Below the pieces are notes generated by a model. The model was given only the letters and a program-made list of their open reading frames with translations. It ran no database searches and was not told where the DNA came from. Of a DNA stretch of 64,000 nt, positions 8,615-18,735 are shown in pieces. Positions within the stretch are counted from its first letter, which is position 1. The number at the start of each line of letters is the position of its first letter. Position numbers and translations under genes: made by a program. The stretch lies in the NCBI RefSeq assembly GCF_038396755.1, contig NZ_CP149822.1:4122001-4186000 (forward strand). The letters run 5' to 3'. Source of the stretch: Chitinophaga pollutisoli. Lineage in GTDB: Bacteria > Bacteroidota > Bacteroidia > Chitinophagales > Chitinophagaceae.

Positions 8615-8797
8615 CAAGACGAAGCGATTACATCATCCTTATTCCAAAACCCAAGCAAATGTGTTTGTTTATCCGAAAATGCATGTGCGCCCAGGCGCCC
8701 TGTTATCGTGGACATGACGAGATGCTACATGCCCCGTAACCCCTGATTCTACGCTCCATCTGACCATTTTTACACCTGACTATGAAAACTGCGCCCT

Positions 8798-9061
8798 ATG
8801 TATCAGCATTATTGTTGTGCCAGATTCGGCATCAGACATGAGGTATCGCGCGAGGATGGAATGAACCTGCGCGTGGTAAAACGGCATCTGGAGGATCAAC
8901 CGGATGGCCGGCACAGCTATCAGTTTTATGTTACGCCCGGTTACCGGATCGGGCAGGACGTGAAACGGTTGAATATCCGGTATTGCCCTTTTTGCGGAAC
9001 GGATTTACATGCGTTTTATCGCTCCGATCAGTTTGTGAATGAAGAACCGGATATCTTTTAA
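8798..9061 (+). CDS. small hypothetical protein with CPFCG zinc-ribbon-like motif
   Basis: An 87-residue basic protein of unknown function. It has a cysteine pair near the N-terminus (HYCCARFG) and a second pair in NIRYCPFCGTDL near the C-terminus, a pattern that could bind one zinc ion. The first ATG after an in-frame stop at 8782 is used. The upstream 183 bp from the Nudix gene contain no recognisable element. A near-perfect terminator follows within 3 bp of the stop, which supports it being a real transcription unit. No neighbour suggests a role. Confidence 0.6.
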   Translation: MYQHYCCARFGIRHEVSREDGMNLRVVKRHLEDQPDGRHSYQFYVTPGYRIGQDVKRLNIRYCPFCGTDLHAFYRSDQFVNEEPDIF

Positions 9062-9063
9062 CG

Positions 9064-9096
9064 GGAAAAGGCATCCGGGTGGATGCCTTTTCCTTT
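9064..9096. terminator. strong bidirectional terminator
   Basis: A perfect 13-bp stem, GGAAAAGGCATCC (9064-9076) and GGATGCCTTTTCC (9081-9093), with loop GGGT. The A/T ends allow both directions, serving the 8798 gene and convergent fabH. Confidence 0.85.
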
Positions 9097-9111
9097 ATAA
9101 GCTATTGATAA

Positions 9112-10116
9112 TTATGCTTTTTTGCCGTCGTATGCCCATTTGATGTAGCTGGCGCCCCAGGTGAACCCGCCGCCGAAGGCTGCGAGAATGAGGTTATCGC
9201 CTTTGTTCAGTTGGGATTCCCACTCCCAAAGGCAGAGGGGGATGGTGCCGGCGGTGGTGTTGCCGTAGCGGTGGATGTTGATCATCGTTTTTTCCTTGGG
9301 AACGCCCATATGGTCGGCCGTGGCGGAGATGATGCGGAGGTTGGCCTGGTGGGGCACGAGCCAGGCCACGTCATCGGCCGTGAGCTGGTTGCGGTCCATG
9401 ATGGTGCGGGCTGCATCGGCCATATTGGCAACAGCGTATTTGAATACGGTTTTTCCTTCCTGGAATACGTAGTGCTGGCGGTTGGCAACGGTTTCGGCGG
9501 AAGCGGGGTAGTTGGAGCCGCCGGCCTTCATATTGAGGAATTCACGGCCATGGCCATCGGATTTCAGGACGGAGTCGATGAGGCCGAACCCTTCGGTGTT
9601 GGGTTCGAGGAGCACGCCACCGGCGCCGTCGCCGAAGATGATGCAGGTGGTGCGGTCGGTATAATCGATGATGGAGCTCATTTTATCGGCTCCGATCACC
9701 ATTACTTTCTTGTATTTGCCGCTTTCGATGAATTTGGAGCCGGTGTCCAGGGCGTAGAGGAAGCCCGAGCAGGCGGCGCCGATGTCGAAACCGAAGGCGT
9801 TTTTGGCGCCGATCTTATCCGTAACAACGTTCGCGGTGGCGGGGAACACCATGTCTGGCGTCACCGTAGCCACGATGAGCAGGTCGATCTCTAACGGGGA
9901 GATGCCTCTTTTTTTGCAGATCTCGAGCGCTACCGGTACACACAGCTCGGAAGTACCTTTTCCTTCTCCCTTCAGTATCCTCCGTTCCTTGATGCCGGTC
10001 CGGGTCATGATCCATTCGTCTGTCGTTTCAACGAGTTTTTCCAACTCCTGGTTAGTCAGTACATAGTCGGGAACATACCCACCCACCGCCGTTATGGCGG
10101 CTGTTATTTTACTCAT
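9112..10116 (-). CDS. fabH: 3-oxoacyl-ACP synthase III
   Basis: FabH condenses acetyl-CoA (or a branched acyl-CoA) with malonyl-ACP to start fatty acid synthesis. The 334-residue protein has the complete catalytic triad: C116 in GAACSGFL, H256 in VPHQANLRI and N286 in [12 protein letters not shown]. The N-terminal [15 protein letters not shown] holds the CoA-binding tryptophan and arginine region. The C-terminal [16 protein letters not shown] is typical. Bacteroidota often use branched primers, but specificity cannot be read from this sequence. It is divergent from ruvA, with 92 bp between the starts, and ends at a bidirectional terminator. Confidence 0.96.
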   Translation of the reverse strand: MSKITAAITAVGGYVPDYVLTNQELEKLVETTDEWIMTRTGIKERRILKGEGKGTSELCVPVALEICKKRGISPLEIDLLIVATVTPDMVFPATANVVTDKIGAKNAFGFDIGAACSGFLYALDTGSKFIESGKYKKVMVIGADKMSSIIDYTDRTTCIIFGDGAGGVLLEPNTEGFGLIDSVLKSDGHGREFLNMKAGGSNYPASAETVANRQHYVFQEGKTVFKYAVANMADAARTIMDRNQLTADDVAWLVPHQANLRIISATADHMGVPKEKTMINIHRYGNTTAGTIPLCLWEWESQLNKGDNLILAAFGGGFTWGASYIKWAYDGKKA

Positions 10117-10208
10117 ATTGTTAGGATAAGTTATAAAATGGGCGTAAAAATACGACTTAAACGAATAATTCTATTTATGATTTAATTTCGCCGGAGATAA
10201 AATCCTAT

Positions 10209-10796
10209 ATGATAGCATACCTGAATGGCAAACTTGCCTTCAAATCCCCCGCCATGGTACATCTGGACGTAAACGGCGTAGGTTACGAAGTCCAGATCAG
10301 CCTCCATACCTGGACGCAGATCGGCGGTCTTGAAACCTGCAAGCTCCTGACTTACGTACATATCAAGGAGGATGCCCACACGATGTACGGCTTTTTTTCC
10401 GACGCGGAAAGGAGCATGTTCCTCCAACTGATCAGTGTTTCCGGGGTAGGGGCCGGTACGGCCCGGATGATGCTGAGCTCGCTCACGCCGGAAGACGTAC
10501 AGCGGGCCATCGTCATGGAAAACGAGAAGATGCTGGAAGGCGTGAAAGGGATCGGGAACAAAACGGCCAAGCGTATTATCCTGGAACTGAAGGATAAAGT
10601 GAAAAAACACCGCGAGGAAACCGTATATTTATCTCCCCAAACCCACAATAGTATTGAGGAAGATGCGTTAAATGCTCTGGTAACCTTGGGTATTGCCAGA
10701 AACATGGCCGAACAGGCGGTACGGAAGGTGCTGAAAGCGGAGCCACAATTGCATGAGTTGGAGGTACTTATCAAGAAATCCCTCAAAAATTTATAA
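10209..10796 (+). CDS. ruvA: Holliday junction branch migration protein RuvA
   Basis: RuvA binds four-way DNA junctions as a tetramer and recruits the RuvB helicase. The 195-residue protein has the three usual domains. They are an N-terminal OB fold (MIAYLNGKL…VHLDVNGVGYEV), a middle helix-hairpin-helix domain with ISVSGVGAGTARMMLS and EGVKGIGNKTAKRI, and a C-terminal three-helix domain (DALNALVTLGI…AVRKVLKAEP) that regulates RuvB. sprA follows 37 bp downstream, an arrangement consistent with co-transcription. ruvB and ruvC are not in this window. Confidence 0.96.
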   Translation: MIAYLNGKLAFKSPAMVHLDVNGVGYEVQISLHTWTQIGGLETCKLLTYVHIKEDAHTMYGFFSDAERSMFLQLISVSGVGAGTARMMLSSLTPEDVQRAIVMENEKMLEGVKGIGNKTAKRIILELKDKVKKHREETVYLSPQTHNSIEEDALNALVTLGIARNMAEQAVRKVLKAEPQLHELEVLIKKSLKNL

Positions 10797-10833
10797 CTTA
10801 GTAGTCCTTGACCTCTATAAAACCTAAGATCGC

Positions 10834-13800
10834 TTGGCAAGAAAGAATTACCTTGGAATACTTGCAGTAATCGGTGTTGTATCTTTAGTCATTGTTGAAT
10901 CAGCCGCCAGAAACACGAAAAGTTCGGGATATACTTACAAGAAAAATAAAACGTACGCGGGGATTTGGGAATCAGCTCTGACACGTCCTGACACGGTGGG
11001 AAAGCCCGATACGCTGAAATATCCCATCCGAGACAGGAGGGGAACAGCCGTCACAGACCCCGTCCGTAACGCAATAGATCTGAAAGACCCCGCCAACATT
11101 GAAAAGACTGTAGAATACGACCCCGCATCCAAGGAATACATCGTTACTGAAAAAATCGGGAGCCGGAATTACCGGCAGCCTACCGTCATGTCCTTCAACG
11201 AATTCTATCGTATGCAGGCGGCGCAGAGCGAACGCGAGTATTGGCAGAAGAGGGCCGGCACCATCGGCAACCTTAACCAGCGCGGCACCGCTCCACAGCT
11301 TTATTATGGCGATAAGCTCTTCGACCGCGTATTCGGCGGCACGAAGGTCGACATCAAGCCGCAGGGAAGCCTGGGGCTTACTTTCGGTTACCAGGGCCAG
11401 AACGTGAAAAACCCCGTGCTCGTGGAAAGAGCCCGCAAAAACGGGGGCTTCGACTTCGATATCGACATCAACATGAACGTGACCGGCAAGATCGGGGAGA
11501 AGCTGAAACTCATCACCAACTACAACACCCAAAGCAACTTCGACTTCGAAAACCAGGTCAAACTCGAATATACCGGCTACCAGGACGAGATCATCAAGAA
11601 AATTGAAGCCGGTAACGTCAGCTTCCCGCTCAGCAGCTCCCTCATCCCCGGGGTGCAAAGCCTCTTCGGGGTTAAAACGCAACTTCAGTTCGGGCGCCTC
11701 ACCGTTACCAGTGTGCTCTCCAACCAGAAGTCCATGAAGCAGAACATGGTGCTTCGCGGAGGTAACAGCGTGAACGACTTCATCAGCCGGGCAGATGAGT
11801 ATGAAGACAACCGGCACTTCCTCATGGCCCAGTTTTTCCGGGATACGTTTAATTACGCGATGAGCAACCTGCCGGTGATCCGCTCGCAGGTGTATATCAA
11901 CCGCGCGGAAGTGTGGGTAACCAACAAATCGGGCGCCACCACCGAAACACGGGACATCGTGGCCCTGATGGACCTGGCCGAGCAGCGCCCCCACAACCCC
12001 GCGATCCAGGCGCTGACGTCCAACCGCCTGCCCGACCGGAACACGAACGACCTGTACCGCAATCTTATCAGCGACCCGGCGGCCCGGTTCACCGGAACGG
12101 TGGTGAGCCGCCTGCTGGCCCTGAACCTGGAGCCCGTGCAGGATTTTGAGAAAACCTTCGCCCGGAAGCTCGACTCCACCGAATATACCCTCAACCGCCA
12201 GATCGGTTTCATCTCCCTGCAGCAACAGCTGCAGCCCGACGAAGTGCTGGCCGTGGCCTACCAATACACCTACAACGGCCGCGTATACCAGGTGGGTGAG
12301 TTCTCGCAGGACGTGCCCCCGGACCCGAAAAACTCGGCCAACCAGCAGATCCTCTTCCTCAAGATGCTGAAAGCCACCTCCGCCAGGCCCGCCCTCCCCA
12401 TCTGGGACCTCATGATGAAAAACATCTACTCCACCGGAGCTTACCAGGTAAACCGCGCCGACTTCAAACTCGACGTCCTCTATAAAGACCCCGGCACCGA
12501 AACCCGCGCCCCCAGCGAAAAACGCTACCTGCCGGACGCCGCGGGCCAATACCAGGGCGCTCCCATCATCACCATCCTCAACCTCGACCGCCTCAATAAC
12601 CAGAACGACCCCCAGCCCGACGGCGTATTCGACTACGTGGAAGGTTTCACCATATTCCCGCAGAACGGGAAAATCATGTTCCCCGTGCTGGAACCTTTCG
12701 GCGAAGGCGTCCGCAAAGCCTTCGGTGGAGACGCCGCCCTGGAAAAACAATACATGTACACCATGCTGTACGACTCCATCAAGGTCATCGCGCAGCAGTT
12801 CCCCAACCTCAACAGGTACATCATGCGGGGATCGTACAAGTCCGCCAACGCTTCCGAAATCTCCCTCAACGCCTATAACATCCCCCGTGGCTCCGTAACC
12901 GTAACCGCCGGCGGACAAATGCTCCGCGAAGACATCGATTACCTTATCGATTACAACATGGGGCGCATCAAAATCATCAACGGCGGGGTCCTCAGCGCCG
13001 GTGTGCCCATCAATGTGCAGTTCGAAAACAACGGGCTGTTCGGGCAGCAGGTCCGCAACTACATGGGGACCCGTCTCGATTACTTCGTGAACGACAAGCT
13101 GAACCTCGGTGGTACCGTGGTGCGGATGAGCGAGCGGCCTTATTACCAAAAAGTGAATTACGGCGACGATCCCATCAAGAATACCGTGGTGGGGCTCGAC
13201 GGTAACTATATTTCCGAGTGGCGCGGCCTTACCCGCCTGCTCGACCGCCTGCCCAACTTCCAGACATCGCGCCCGGCGGCGATCAACTTTACGGGTGAGG
13301 TGGCCAGGTTGTTCCCCGGGCACTCCAAACTGGTGAACGCACCGGGTTCCAAACAGGGGCAGGTAATGATCGACGATTTCGAGGGTACCCGCAGCGGCTA
13401 CGACCTGAAGTTCCCGTCTACCGCCTGGAGCCTCGCCTCCACGCCCCGCGACGCCACCAATGCCGCCGGTTCCATCCTCTTCCCCGAAGCGGAATTGAAC
13501 GATACGCTGGCCTATGGCAAGAACAGGGCGCTGCTGGCCTGGTACATCATCGAGCCAACCTTGCAGATCCCCCGGTCCAGCAACCTCCCGCCCGGTGTTA
13601 CGGAAGCGTCGCAGTCCGACCCGCGCACCCGCCTCATTTACCAGAAAGACGTGTTCCCCAACCGCTCTACCGACTTCGGCCAGAGCCAGCTGAGCACCCT
13701 CGACCTGGCATACTATCCCGAAGAGAAAGGTCCATATAATATGGAGAGCTCACCCCTCCAGCTCGAAGCCAGCGGCCGCCTCCGCAACCCGAAGCAACGC

Positions 13801-16800
13801 TGGGGCGGTATCATGCGCGCCATCGACAACTCCGACTTCGAGACGGCGAATATCGAATTCATTGAGTTCTGGGTGCCGGATCCCTTCTTCAATAATCCCA
13901 ACTCCAGCGGTGGTTCGCTGTACTTCAACCTCGGCAACGTATCGGAAGACGTGCTGAAGGATTCCCGCAAGTTTTTCGAAAACGGCCTGCCGGATCCCAA
14001 CGCCGACCGCAATAAACTCGACTCCACCAAATGGGGCCGCATTCCCAAGTTCCAGCAGCAGATCACACAGGCATTCGACAACGATCCCAATATCCGCCGC
14101 TACCAGGACGTAGGTTTCGACGGTTTGGAAAACGGCGACGAGCGAAACTTCCACGCGCCTTACCTCCTCGACCTGGCCACTAACTTCGGCACCGGTTCCG
14201 GCGCATATCAGAACGTGGCCAACGACCCTTCGAACGACGATTATAAATGGTACCGCGACGCCGCTTACGACGCGGCCCGCACCGATATCCTCGGCAGGTA
14301 TAAAAAGATTAACGGTCCGGATGGCAACTCCCCCGTGTCCAACGACAATTCGCAGTTCTCCAACGCGGCCACCAACTATCCCGAGTCGGAAGACCTCAAC
14401 CGCGACAATACCATGAACGAAACGGAGGAATATTTCCAGTACCGGGTAGACCTGACGCCCAACATGCAGGTGGGCTCCAACTACGTGGTAGACCGTTTCG
14501 AGACGCGCGTGCAGTTGCCCAACGGGCAGATGGCCGACCAGATCTGGTACCAGTTCAAGGTGCCGGTGAACCAGTACGACCGGAAGGTGGGCAACATCCC
14601 CGACTTCAAATCGATCCGTTTCATGCGGATGTTCCTGACCGGTTTCGAGGATTCCGTGGTATTGCGTTTCGCCAAGCTCGACCTGGTGCGCAACCAATGG
14701 CGCCGTTATTTATATGAACTGAAGCCCGGCGACCCGATCCCGGTGGACCAGCAAACGACCTTCAACGTGTCGGCCGTGAACATTGAGGAGAACGCCAAGC
14801 GCCGTCCCGTTCCGTATGTACTGCCTCCCGGCATCCTGCGCCAGAACACGCTGAGCACCAACAATACCAATATCCTCCTGAACGAGCAGGCCATCTCCGC
14901 GCAGATCTGCAACCTGCAGGATGGTGAAACGCGGGCGATGTATAAAAATATCCAGCTCGACCTGCGGCAGTATAACCGCCTGCAGATGTTCATCCACTCC
15001 GAAGCGGTGAGCGACCCCAGTTCTTTGAAGGACGGGCAGCTGCAGGCCATCGTGCGGGTGGGTAGCGACTTTACCGAGAACTATTATGAATACCGCATTC
15101 CCATGAAGGTGACGCCCTGGGGCGCGGCGCGCGATACGGAGATATGGCCGGAGGAAAACAACCTCGACCTCGATCTCGACCGGTTCGCCAAACTGAAGAT
15201 GGCACGTAATAATAGTGGCGCATCGCCATTGGTGCCGTATGAAGAACAGGATGGCAACGCCGTGGTAGCCGTAGTCGGTAACCCGAGTTTGGGTGATGTG
15301 CGGAACGTGATGATCGGGGTGACCAACCCGAAAGACGATGGATTGCCGAAATGTACCGAAGTATGGTTTAACGAGATGCGCCTGACCGGCCTCGACGAAA
15401 AAGGCGGGTACGCCGCGCTGGCCAGGATGGATATCGACCTGGCGGACCTGGGTTCCATCACCGTGAGCGGAAACATGCACACGGCGGGCTTCGGTGGTAT
15501 CGACCAGCGGGTGAACGACCGTTTCCGGGATAACTTCCTGCAATACGATATTGCCGGCAACTTCGATCCCGGAAAGCTGTTGCCGAAAAACCTCGGGCTG
15601 ACGATCCCCATCTACGCCGGTTATTCCCAAACTACCAGCAACCCGGAATATGACCCCTACGACCTGGATATCAAGTTGAAAGATAAATTGTCGATGGCCC
15701 GGAACAAGGAGCACCGCGACTCCATCCGCCGCAACGCGCAGGACTTCACCTCCATCAAGAGCCTGAACCTGACCAACGTGCGTAAGCTTGCCATTGGCCG
15801 CACCAAAAACAGGCTGTGGGATATCGAAAACTTCGACATCAGCTATTCCTACAGCCAGATCAGCCGTCATAACCCGGTGATCCAGGAAGATGTGCTGACC
15901 CGCCACCGCGGTGGTTTGGGGTATACCTTCAACGGAACGCAGAAATTCATCGAGCCGTTCAAGTTCATCAAGAACAAAACGCCCTGGCTGGCTTTGATCC
16001 GCGAGTTCAACATCAACTACGTGCCTACGCTCATGAGCTTCCGGGCCGACGTATCCCGCCAGTTCGGCGCCACCCGTATGCGCAATATCGGCGGCGGTCC
16101 GTTCCAGTTGCAGGAAACTTATGACAAGTTCTTCCGCTTCGACCGGTATTATTCATTGAAGTGGGACTTCTCCCGCAATCTTTCCCTCGACTTCAATGCC
16201 GTGAACAATGCGCGCATCGATGAGCCGGATGGGCGGATCAATACCGGCGCCAAGAAGGATTCCGTTCGCGGAAACTTCTTCAAGGGCGGCCGCAGCACCA
16301 ATTATTTCCACAACGCCAATATTACCTACACGCTGCCGACGGCCAAGTTCCCGGCGCTCAGCTGGACGAGCGTGGCCATCAGCTATGGAACCGAGTACCG
16401 TTGGATCGGCGCGTCGCGGCTGGCGATGTACCTGGGCAACGCCATCGAGAATTCGAACCAGAAAACGGTGGCGGCGGAGTTCAAGTTCAATGAACTGTAC
16501 AATAAGAGCAAATGGCTGCGGAAGATGAACATCAGCAGCTCCGGCGGCTCCGAATATGTTCCGCCGCTGATGGGCAATGCGCCGCAGGCGGGAGGAAAAG
16601 ACGATAAGAAGGCCGACGAAGGACAGCCTTCCGGTGCCGCCAAAGCGCTCATGCGGATCGCGATGATGCTGAAACGCATCAATGTAAACTATAGCGAGAA
16701 TTCGGGCACCCGTATGCCGGGTTATCTCGACAGCACCAAGCTGCTCGGGATGAACTGGCAGTCGATGGCCCCGGGTATCGGTTTTGTGCTGGGCAAGCAG

Positions 16801-18075
16801 CCCGACAAGGCCTGGATGGACAACTTCGCAAAGAAAGGCCTCCTCAGCCCGGATACCCTCTTCAACATCCAGTTCCAGCAGCAATTCACCCAGCGCCTCG
16901 ATATCCAGGCGCAACTGGAGCCGGTGCGCGACCTGCGCATCGATCTGAACCTGACCCGTTCCTTCTCCAAAACGCACACCGAACTCTTTAAAGATACCAT
17001 CGGCAACGGCGTGTTCAACCACCTGAACCCCTACGACGCCGGCGGCTTCGAAATCACCTTCATCGCCATTAAAACGATGTTCGGCAAGATCAATACGGAA
17101 GACGGCGTATCGTCCACTTTCCGGGATTTCGAAAATTACCGTTCGGCGATTTCGGAACGCCTCGGCCAGCTGAACCCGTATAATAATAACGGTTCCGTTC
17201 CGAAATACGACCCGAAAGATCCGCAATACCGCTACGGCTACGGCCGTTATGCGCAGGACGTACTGGTGCCGGCCTTCCTGGCCGCCTACACCGGTACCAC
17301 ACCGGAAAACGCGCCGCTGTTGAAGCATACCAATGCCAACGTGCGCTCCAATCCGTTCAAGAACATCCTGCCGCGGCCCAACTGGCGTATCACGTACAAC
17401 GGCCTGAGCCGCGTGAAACCGTTCGCCGATTTCCTCACGAACTTCACCCTCACCCACGCTTACACCGGCCTGCTGAGCATGAACTCCTACAACACGGCGC
17501 TCATGTATTACGATCCGCTGATCCTGGGTTACCCCGCGTTCCGCGATACGGTGTCGGGCAACTACGTGCCGTACTTCCTCGTGCCGAACCTCACCATCAC
17601 CGAGCAGTTCGTGCCGTTGCTCGAAGCTGATATGACCTTCACCAACTCCCTGAACCTCCGCGTAGGTTTCCGGAGAAGCCGTACCCTCAGCCTCAGCCTC
17701 ATCGATTACCAGCTGAGCGAAATGCGGTCGAGCGAGATCACCATCGGCGGGGGATACCGCGTCAGAGGCCTGCCATTGCCCATCCGTATCGGGAAAGACG
17801 GCGGCAAACGCCTGGAGAACGACCTTAACTTTAGGATGGACCTCAGCTGGCGCGACGATAAAACCGTCAACAACAGGCTGGACGCAGATATCGTGATCCC
17901 CACCAGCGGGCAGAAAGTGATCAGCATCGCACCGTCGATCGATTATGTGGTCAATAACCGGTTGAACATCAAGTTCTTCTATGACCGCAGGCAAACCATT
18001 CCCGTCATTTCAACCGCCTACCCGATTACAAATACACGCGGCGGCGTGACACTGCGGTTTATGCTCGCGCAGTAA
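10834..18075 (+). CDS. sprA: cell surface protein SprA, type IX secretion translocon
   Basis: SprA (Sov) is the giant outer-membrane beta-barrel through which type IX secretion substrates leave the cell; it is also needed for gliding. At 2413 residues it matches the roughly 2400 residues of the family. A hydrophobic signal segment spans about residues 6-24 (LGILAVIGVVSLVIVESAA). The two halves hold paired SprA-type repeat regions, with GQVMIDDFEGTRSGYDLKFP and a second EVWFNEMRLTGLDEKGGYAA. The long C-terminal part is rich in alternating beta strands. The start is a TTG at 10834: an in-frame stop at 10825-10827 lies two codons upstream and no ATG is available. It follows ruvA closely and ends at a strong terminator. 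Its substrates carry sorting domains such as that of the 23693-25627 protein. Confidence 0.96.
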   Translation: MARKNYLGILAVIGVVSLVIVESAARNTKSSGYTYKKNKTYAGIWESALTRPDTVGKPDTLKYPIRDRRGTAVTDPVRNAIDLKDPANIEKTVEYDPASKEYIVTEKIGSRNYRQPTVMSFNEFYRMQAAQSEREYWQKRAGTIGNLNQRGTAPQLYYGDKLFDRVFGGTKVDIKPQGSLGLTFGYQGQNVKNPVLVERARKNGGFDFDIDINMNVTGKIGEKLKLITNYNTQSNFDFENQVKLEYTGYQDEIIKKIEAGNVSFPLSSSLIPGVQSLFGVKTQLQFGRLTVTSVLSNQKSMKQNMVLRGGNSVNDFISRADEYEDNRHFLMAQFFRDTFNYAMSNLPVIRSQVYINRAEVWVTNKSGATTETRDIVALMDLAEQRPHNPAIQALTSNRLPDRNTNDLYRNLISDPAARFTGTVVSRLLALNLEPVQDFEKTFARKLDSTEYTLNRQIGFISLQQQLQPDEVLAVAYQYTYNGRVYQVGEFSQDVPPDPKNSANQQILFLKMLKATSARPALPIWDLMMKNIYSTGAYQVNRADFKLDVLYKDPGTETRAPSEKRYLPDAAGQYQGAPIITILNLDRLNNQNDPQPDGVFDYVEGFTIFPQNGKIMFPVLEPFGEGVRKAFGGDAALEKQYMYTMLYDSIKVIAQQFPNLNRYIMRGSYKSANASEISLNAYNIPRGSVTVTAGGQMLREDIDYLIDYNMGRIKIINGGVLSAGVPINVQFENNGLFGQQVRNYMGTRLDYFVNDKLNLGGTVVRMSERPYYQKVNYGDDPIKNTVVGLDGNYISEWRGLTRLLDRLPNFQTSRPAAINFTGEVARLFPGHSKLVNAPGSKQGQVMIDDFEGTRSGYDLKFPSTAWSLASTPRDATNAAGSILFPEAELNDTLAYGKNRALLAWYIIEPTLQIPRSSNLPPGVTEASQSDPRTRLIYQKDVFPNRSTDFGQSQLSTLDLAYYPEEKGPYNMESSPLQLEASGRLRNPKQRWGGIMRAIDNSDFETANIEFIEFWVPDPFFNNPNSSGGSLYFNLGNVSEDVLKDSRKFFENGLPDPNADRNKLDSTKWGRIPKFQQQITQAFDNDPNIRRYQDVGFDGLENGDERNFHAPYLLDLATNFGTGSGAYQNVANDPSNDDYKWYRDAAYDAARTDILGRYKKINGPDGNSPVSNDNSQFSNAATNYPESEDLNRDNTMNETEEYFQYRVDLTPNMQVGSNYVVDRFETRVQLPNGQMADQIWYQFKVPVNQYDRKVGNIPDFKSIRFMRMFLTGFEDSVVLRFAKLDLVRNQWRRYLYELKPGDPIPVDQQTTFNVSAVNIEENAKRRPVPYVLPPGILRQNTLSTNNTNILLNEQAISAQICNLQDGETRAMYKNIQLDLRQYNRLQMFIHSEAVSDPSSLKDGQLQAIVRVGSDFTENYYEYRIPMKVTPWGAARDTEIWPEENNLDLDLDRFAKLKMARNNSGASPLVPYEEQDGNAVVAVVGNPSLGDVRNVMIGVTNPKDDGLPKCTEVWFNEMRLTGLDEKGGYAALARMDIDLADLGSITVSGNMHTAGFGGIDQRVNDRFRDNFLQYDIAGNFDPGKLLPKNLGLTIPIYAGYSQTTSNPEYDPYDLDIKLKDKLSMARNKEHRDSIRRNAQDFTSIKSLNLTNVRKLAIGRTKNRLWDIENFDISYSYSQISRHNPVIQEDVLTRHRGGLGYTFNGTQKFIEPFKFIKNKTPWLALIREFNINYVPTLMSFRADVSRQFGATRMRNIGGGPFQLQETYDKFFRFDRYYSLKWDFSRNLSLDFNAVNNARIDEPDGRINTGAKKDSVRGNFFKGGRSTNYFHNANITYTLPTAKFPALSWTSVAISYGTEYRWIGASRLAMYLGNAIENSNQKTVAAEFKFNELYNKSKWLRKMNISSSGGSEYVPPLMGNAPQAGGKDDKKADEGQPSGAAKALMRIAMMLKRINVNYSENSGTRMPGYLDSTKLLGMNWQSMAPGIGFVLGKQPDKAWMDNFAKKGLLSPDTLFNIQFQQQFTQRLDIQAQLEPVRDLRIDLNLTRSFSKTHTELFKDTIGNGVFNHLNPYDAGGFEITFIAIKTMFGKINTEDGVSSTFRDFENYRSAISERLGQLNPYNNNGSVPKYDPKDPQYRYGYGRYAQDVLVPAFLAAYTGTTPENAPLLKHTNANVRSNPFKNILPRPNWRITYNGLSRVKPFADFLTNFTLTHAYTGLLSMNSYNTALMYYDPLILGYPAFRDTVSGNYVPYFLVPNLTITEQFVPLLEADMTFTNSLNLRVGFRRSRTLSLSLIDYQLSEMRSSEITIGGGYRVRGLPLPIRIGKDGGKRLENDLNFRMDLSWRDDKTVNNRLDADIVIPTSGQKVISIAPSIDYVVNNRLNIKFFYDRRQTIPVISTAYPITNTRGGVTLRFMLAQ

Positions 18076-18102
18076 CGGACAGACAACTAAAAAACAATAC
18101 CC

Positions 18103-18139
18103 AAACGGGGGAACCATGATGAAGGTTCCCCCGTTTTTG
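18103..18139 (+). terminator. intrinsic terminator after sprA
   Basis: AAACGGGGGAACC (18103-18115) pairs with GGTTCCCCCGTTT (18124-18136), a perfect 13-bp stem with an 8-base loop, followed by further T residues. Confidence 0.85.
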
Positions 18140-18184
18140 TTGGAACATTGATGTAAATCATATGTGCGTATGCGAATGGAAACG

Positions 18185-18192
18185 TATTTTTG
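18185..18192 (+). promoter_or_regulatory. -7 promoter element just before the 18201 gene
   Basis: TATTTTTG matches TAnnTTTG. It is only 2 bp before the ATG at 18195 and 8 bp before the ATG at 18201, so initiation from it would give a nearly leaderless mRNA. No clear -33 box is seen. Confidence 0.45.
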
Positions 18193-18200
18193 CCATGTTC

Positions 18201-18560
18201 ATGAAACAGATTTTCGTCATAGTCATTCTCGGTGGGCTCTTGCTGCAGACGTTCAGCAAAGGTCTCGTGCTGGCGGAATTTTCGCTGAACAAGGAGTATA
18301 TCTCACGGGTGCTTTGCATCAACAAGTCCAGGCCGAAAATGCATTGCGATGGTCACTGCGTGCTCATGAAGAAAATGGAGCAGCAGCAGAAAAAAGACCA
18401 TAGCGGCAATTCGGTGACCGAGAAGTTCGAAATCCTCATTGCACAAACCGCCTCGCAGCTCCTGCTGCGTCCCGAAAAGGCGGTGCGCATCCGCCCGGCA
18501 TATTTGTCGGATGTGCCCTCCAGACCCCTCCATGCCGTGTTCCACCCTCCACGTGCGTAA
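18201..18560 (+). CDS. small exported Cys/His-motif protein of unknown function
   Basis: A protein of about 119 residues with an N-terminal hydrophobic segment (MKQIFVIVILGGLLLQTFS) that would act as a signal peptide or anchor. It carries the compact motif CINKSRPKMHCDGHC, three cysteines and two histidines, then a lysine-rich stretch MKKMEQQQKKD. Such a motif could bind a soft metal, though this is inference. The ATGs at 18195 and 18201 are both possible; those further upstream would overlap the promoter element. A TonB receptor and a Cys-rich BNR lipoprotein follow on the same strand, suggesting a shared role in uptake of a metal or metal complex. Confidence 0.65.
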   Translation: MKQIFVIVILGGLLLQTFSKGLVLAEFSLNKEYISRVLCINKSRPKMHCDGHCVLMKKMEQQQKKDHSGNSVTEKFEILIAQTASQLLLRPEKAVRIRPAYLSDVPSRPLHAVFHPPRA

Positions 18561-18735
18561 CCCCTTTCTTCCTTACTGATTTTTCCTTTCAACATCTCCT
18601 GGTGCAGGGCTAAAAGCCCATGTAACCGGTTATTTCCATCCGTTTGCGACAGTCGTTCCGGCCTGCCCGCGCATTTGCGCGCATGCCTGCGGCAACACGT
18701 TTGCGCGACTGTACGTATACATCTAACACACGAGC

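Noticed and set aside
10972..13323. 783-codon minus-strand open frame opposite sprA
   Set aside because: It is the antisense shadow of sprA, caused by the high GC content and the codon pattern of the real gene. Its translation is rich in His/Val/Gly runs with no domain.
16153..17994. 613-codon minus-strand frame opposite the end of sprA
   Set aside because: Antisense shadow with no recognisable family, covering a region fully explained by sprA.
18602..18735. tRNA or structured RNA before the TonB gene
   Set aside because: Only a short GCGC-ATTT-GCGC hairpin is visible; no cloverleaf or conserved RNA element could be formed by eye.
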